DNA of 6,631 bases, taken from NCBI GenBank assembly GCA_012800215.1, contig JAAZJT010000017.1, positions 1-6,631 of the forward strand, given 5' to 3'. Below the pieces are notes generated by a model, which was given only the letters and a program-made list of their open reading frames with translations, ran no database searches and had not been told where the DNA came from. The position numbers and the translations under genes were made by a program. Below, one piece after another: positions 5,537 to 6,631 of this stretch (position 1 is its first letter; every line of letters begins with the position of its first letter). The stretch is from Bacillota bacterium. GTDB taxonomy: Bacteria; Bacillota; Dethiobacteria; Dethiobacterales; Dethiobacteraceae.

Positions 5537-6518
5537 CTTCCTTTCCCCCTGTACGCAGCCACTCTTGAATAGAGTTTCCGGAATAAATTCCTTCAATGGT
5601 ACCGGGCCCCTGCCGTCGAGATAAAATGATTATGCGTTCAAATATTCCGTTCTCCAATAGATATGCTAAGCTCGGCCTTCTTATGAGTTCCTTTAAATTT
5701 TGACCATGTGCTGTTGCTAAAACACTGGCACCAGTATTTACAGCTTCTTCAACTGCACGCACATCCTCGATCCGCCCCAGTTCATCAGTTACCACAACCT
5801 GCGGCGACATGGAACGTACCAACATCATCAGACCTTCTCCTTTAGGACAGCCATCCAAGACATCACTGCGACATCCAACGTCAAGCTGTGGCTTACCATG
5901 GAAACAGCCGGCAATTTCTGATCTTTCATCAACAATACCCACTTTAAAACCTGGACGTTTTTTTGCTGGGTCACCGTCGGATAGGATTCTCGCCAAGTCG
6001 CGCAGCATAGTAGTCTTTCCCGCCTGAGGAGCTGATACCAACAGGGTGTGACGTACACGTTTTAACTTTTCGCAATAAACATGCGGCAGTAGTGGCAGGC
6101 CAGCGCCTTTAACCTGCCGTGCAATACGAATATTAATGGAGCTAATATCCCGCAACAATTTTACTTGACTCCCTTCCATTACTACACGGCCGGCAAAACC
6201 GGCACGGTGTCCACCCGGCAGGGCTAAATAGCCACGCTTTAGCTCTTCATCCCGGGCATAAAGGGAATATTCTGTCATTTGCAGCAAAATATTTTGTAAA
6301 TCATCAGCTGTAGTAAAATATGCATTATGCTGAGCAGTAACAGGACCATCCTGACCCAACATAATTTCTCCCCGCTCAGTATGCAGAAGTAATGGCTGAC
6401 CTGAACGCAAGCGGATTTCTTCCAGGGATTGCTCTAAATGCCCCGTCAATGAAGCAAAAAGAGGCTGCAAATGCAGCGGTAAAATTGGGATAATCTGTTT
6501 TTTCCAAGATTTCTCCAT
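5526..6518 (-). CDS. spoIIIAA: Stage III sporulation protein AA (secretion-type ATPase)
   Basis: This 330-residue soluble ATPase (about 307 in B. subtilis) is the first gene of the operon. The N-terminal domain carries EEIRLRSGQPL (33-43) and PGGHRAGFAGR (101-111), both typical. The ATPase domain has SAPQAGKTT (162-170) as Walker A with K168 and T169. IVDERSEIAG (about 195-204) follows, then VVVTDELG (231-238) as Walker B with D235 and E236, and ATAHG (258-262). The family resembles type II/IV secretion ATPases and is thought to power the SpoIIIA-SpoIIQ apparatus from the mother cell cytoplasm. The first Walker A position is Ser rather than the usual Gly, which is unusual. The ATG at 6516-6518 is the only reasonable start: a TGA lies two codons upstream in frame. 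The Shine-Dalgarno is weak (GGTGA, 6 nt upstream). Confidence 0.96.
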   Translation of the reverse strand: MEKSWKKQIIPILPLHLQPLFASLTGHLEQSLEEIRLRSGQPLLLHTERGEIMLGQDGPVTAQHNAYFTTADDLQNILLQMTEYSLYARDEELKRGYLALPGGHRAGFAGRVVMEGSQVKLLRDISSINIRIARQVKGAGLPLLPHVYCEKLKRVRHTLLVSAPQAGKTTMLRDLARILSDGDPAKKRPGFKVGIVDERSEIAGCFHGKPQLDVGCRSDVLDGCPKGEGLMMLVRSMSPQVVVTDELGRIEDVRAVEEAVNTGASVLATAHGQNLKELIRRPSLAYLLENGIFERIIILSRRQGPGTIEGIYSGNSIQEWLRTGGKEDVD

Positions 6519-6528
6519 GTTCTTTCAC

Positions 6529-6542
6529 CACTACAGATAGTG
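6529..6542. repeat. Short perfect dyad upstream of spoIIIAA
   Basis: CACTA and TAGTG arms around CAGA form a 5+5 bp dyad that overlaps the candidate spoIIIAA -10 element and predicted transcription start. It is short and may be chance; an operator is possible. Confidence 0.25.
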
Positions 6543-6567
6543 TACAATTAAGTTCGCAAAAGTAAAA
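6539..6567 (-). promoter_or_regulatory. Candidate sigma-E-type promoter for the spoIIIA operon (weak match)
   Basis: On the minus strand TGTACACT (6539-6546) shares six of eight positions with the sigma-E -10 pattern CATACAnT. The -35 region 14 bp upstream (TTTTACT, 6561-6567) is a poor match to the ATATT-type element. Transcription would begin close to 6532, giving a leader of about 15 nt. In B. subtilis the spoIIIA operon is transcribed by sigma-E in the mother cell, so such a promoter is expected near here. The sequence match alone is weak. Confidence 0.3.
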
Positions 6568-6575
6568 AGGAAAAG

Positions 6576-6597
6576 CCATCGGCAACTCCGAAAATGG
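6576..6597 (+). other. Imperfect stem-loop in the leader of the divergent gene
   Basis: On the plus strand CCAT-CGG pairs with CCG-AAA-ATGG around a five-base loop, giving seven pairs with an AAA bulge. It lies 20 nt before the plus-strand Shine-Dalgarno at 6617-6623. It could be a leader hairpin; I could not match it to a known riboswitch. Confidence 0.25.
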
Positions 6598-6616
6598 TAA
6601 GTGATGAGCAAACCAG

Positions 6617-6623
6617 AAAGGAG
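6617..6623 (+). promoter_or_regulatory. Shine-Dalgarno of a divergent gene starting just past the right edge
   Basis: AAAGGAG on the plus strand is followed by eight bases (TTTTAACC) to the window end, ideal spacing for a start codon at the next base. This implies a gene diverging from spoIIIA. No coding sequence for it is visible here, so the product is unknown. Confidence 0.5.
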
Positions 6624-6631
6624 TTTTAACC

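Noticed and set aside
5537..5596. Longer spoIIIAB starting at 5596
   Set aside because: It would overlap spoIIIAA by 71 nt and put 20 charged residues before the conserved N-terminal membrane helix; the ATG at 5536 gives the family length.
6543..6548. TACAAT as a plus-strand -10 for the divergent gene
   Set aside because: No acceptable -35 lies 16-18 bp upstream, so the match to a sigma-A promoter is not better than chance.
6551..6612. Riboswitch resemblance (c-di-GMP or SAM-like fragments such as GCAAAAG and CGGCAACT)
   Set aside because: Only short fragments match; the paired helices that define those classes are not present, so no riboswitch is called.

Overview
The window holds a complete eight-gene spoIIIA sporulation operon (spoIIIAA to spoIIIAH), read on the minus strand from about 6518 down to 1275. 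It is followed on the same strand by an Asp23/AmaP/DUF2273 envelope module (1174 down to the left edge). This places the source among endospore-forming Firmicutes. The sequence is moderately AT-rich, several starts are GTG or TTG, and the Asp23 module directly follows spoIIIAH. In Bacillus subtilis accB and accC lie between spoIIIAH and the Asp23 homologue yqhY, so the arrangement here fits a Clostridia-class (Peptococcaceae-like) organism better than a Bacillus. That taxonomic reading is inference.

Layout, right to left (5'->3' on the minus strand). Positions 6519-6631 are an intergenic region. It contains a weak sigma-E-like promoter candidate for spoIIIAA and a plus-strand Shine-Dalgarno at its outer edge, which implies a divergent gene starting just outside the window. 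Then come spoIIIAA (ATPase), spoIIIAB (11 nt overlap with AA), spoIIIAC, spoIIIAD, spoIIIAE (membrane core), and spoIIIAF, spoIIIAG and spoIIIAH (bitopic or two-pass proteins with ring-building domains). All are intact and tightly spaced. A 100 nt gap after spoIIIAH has an extended -10 sigma-A-type promoter and a 7+7 bp dyad. The Asp23/Gls24 gene, a 9 bp stem-loop, amaP and the first 45 codons of a DUF2273 membrane protein follow.

From the known biology of these families, the SpoIIIA proteins assemble in the mother-cell-derived outer forespore membrane. SpoIIIAH pairs there with forespore SpoIIQ (not in this window) to form the SpoIIIA-SpoIIQ channel needed for late forespore gene expression. 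SpoIIIAA resembles secretion ATPases, and SpoIIIAF, AG and AH resemble FliF/YscJ-type ring components. Asp23 is a cytoplasmic envelope-stress protein that AmaP tethers to the membrane, and DUF2273 is its usual small membrane partner. The promoter in front of asp23 suggests that this module is expressed in vegetative cells independently of the sporulation operon.

I see no mobile element, CRISPR array, tRNA or rRNA, and no evidence of a wholly new system. The most notable details are a substituted first glycine in the SpoIIIAA Walker A loop, frequent non-ATG starts, the dyad at the asp23 promoter and the structured divergent region at the right edge.
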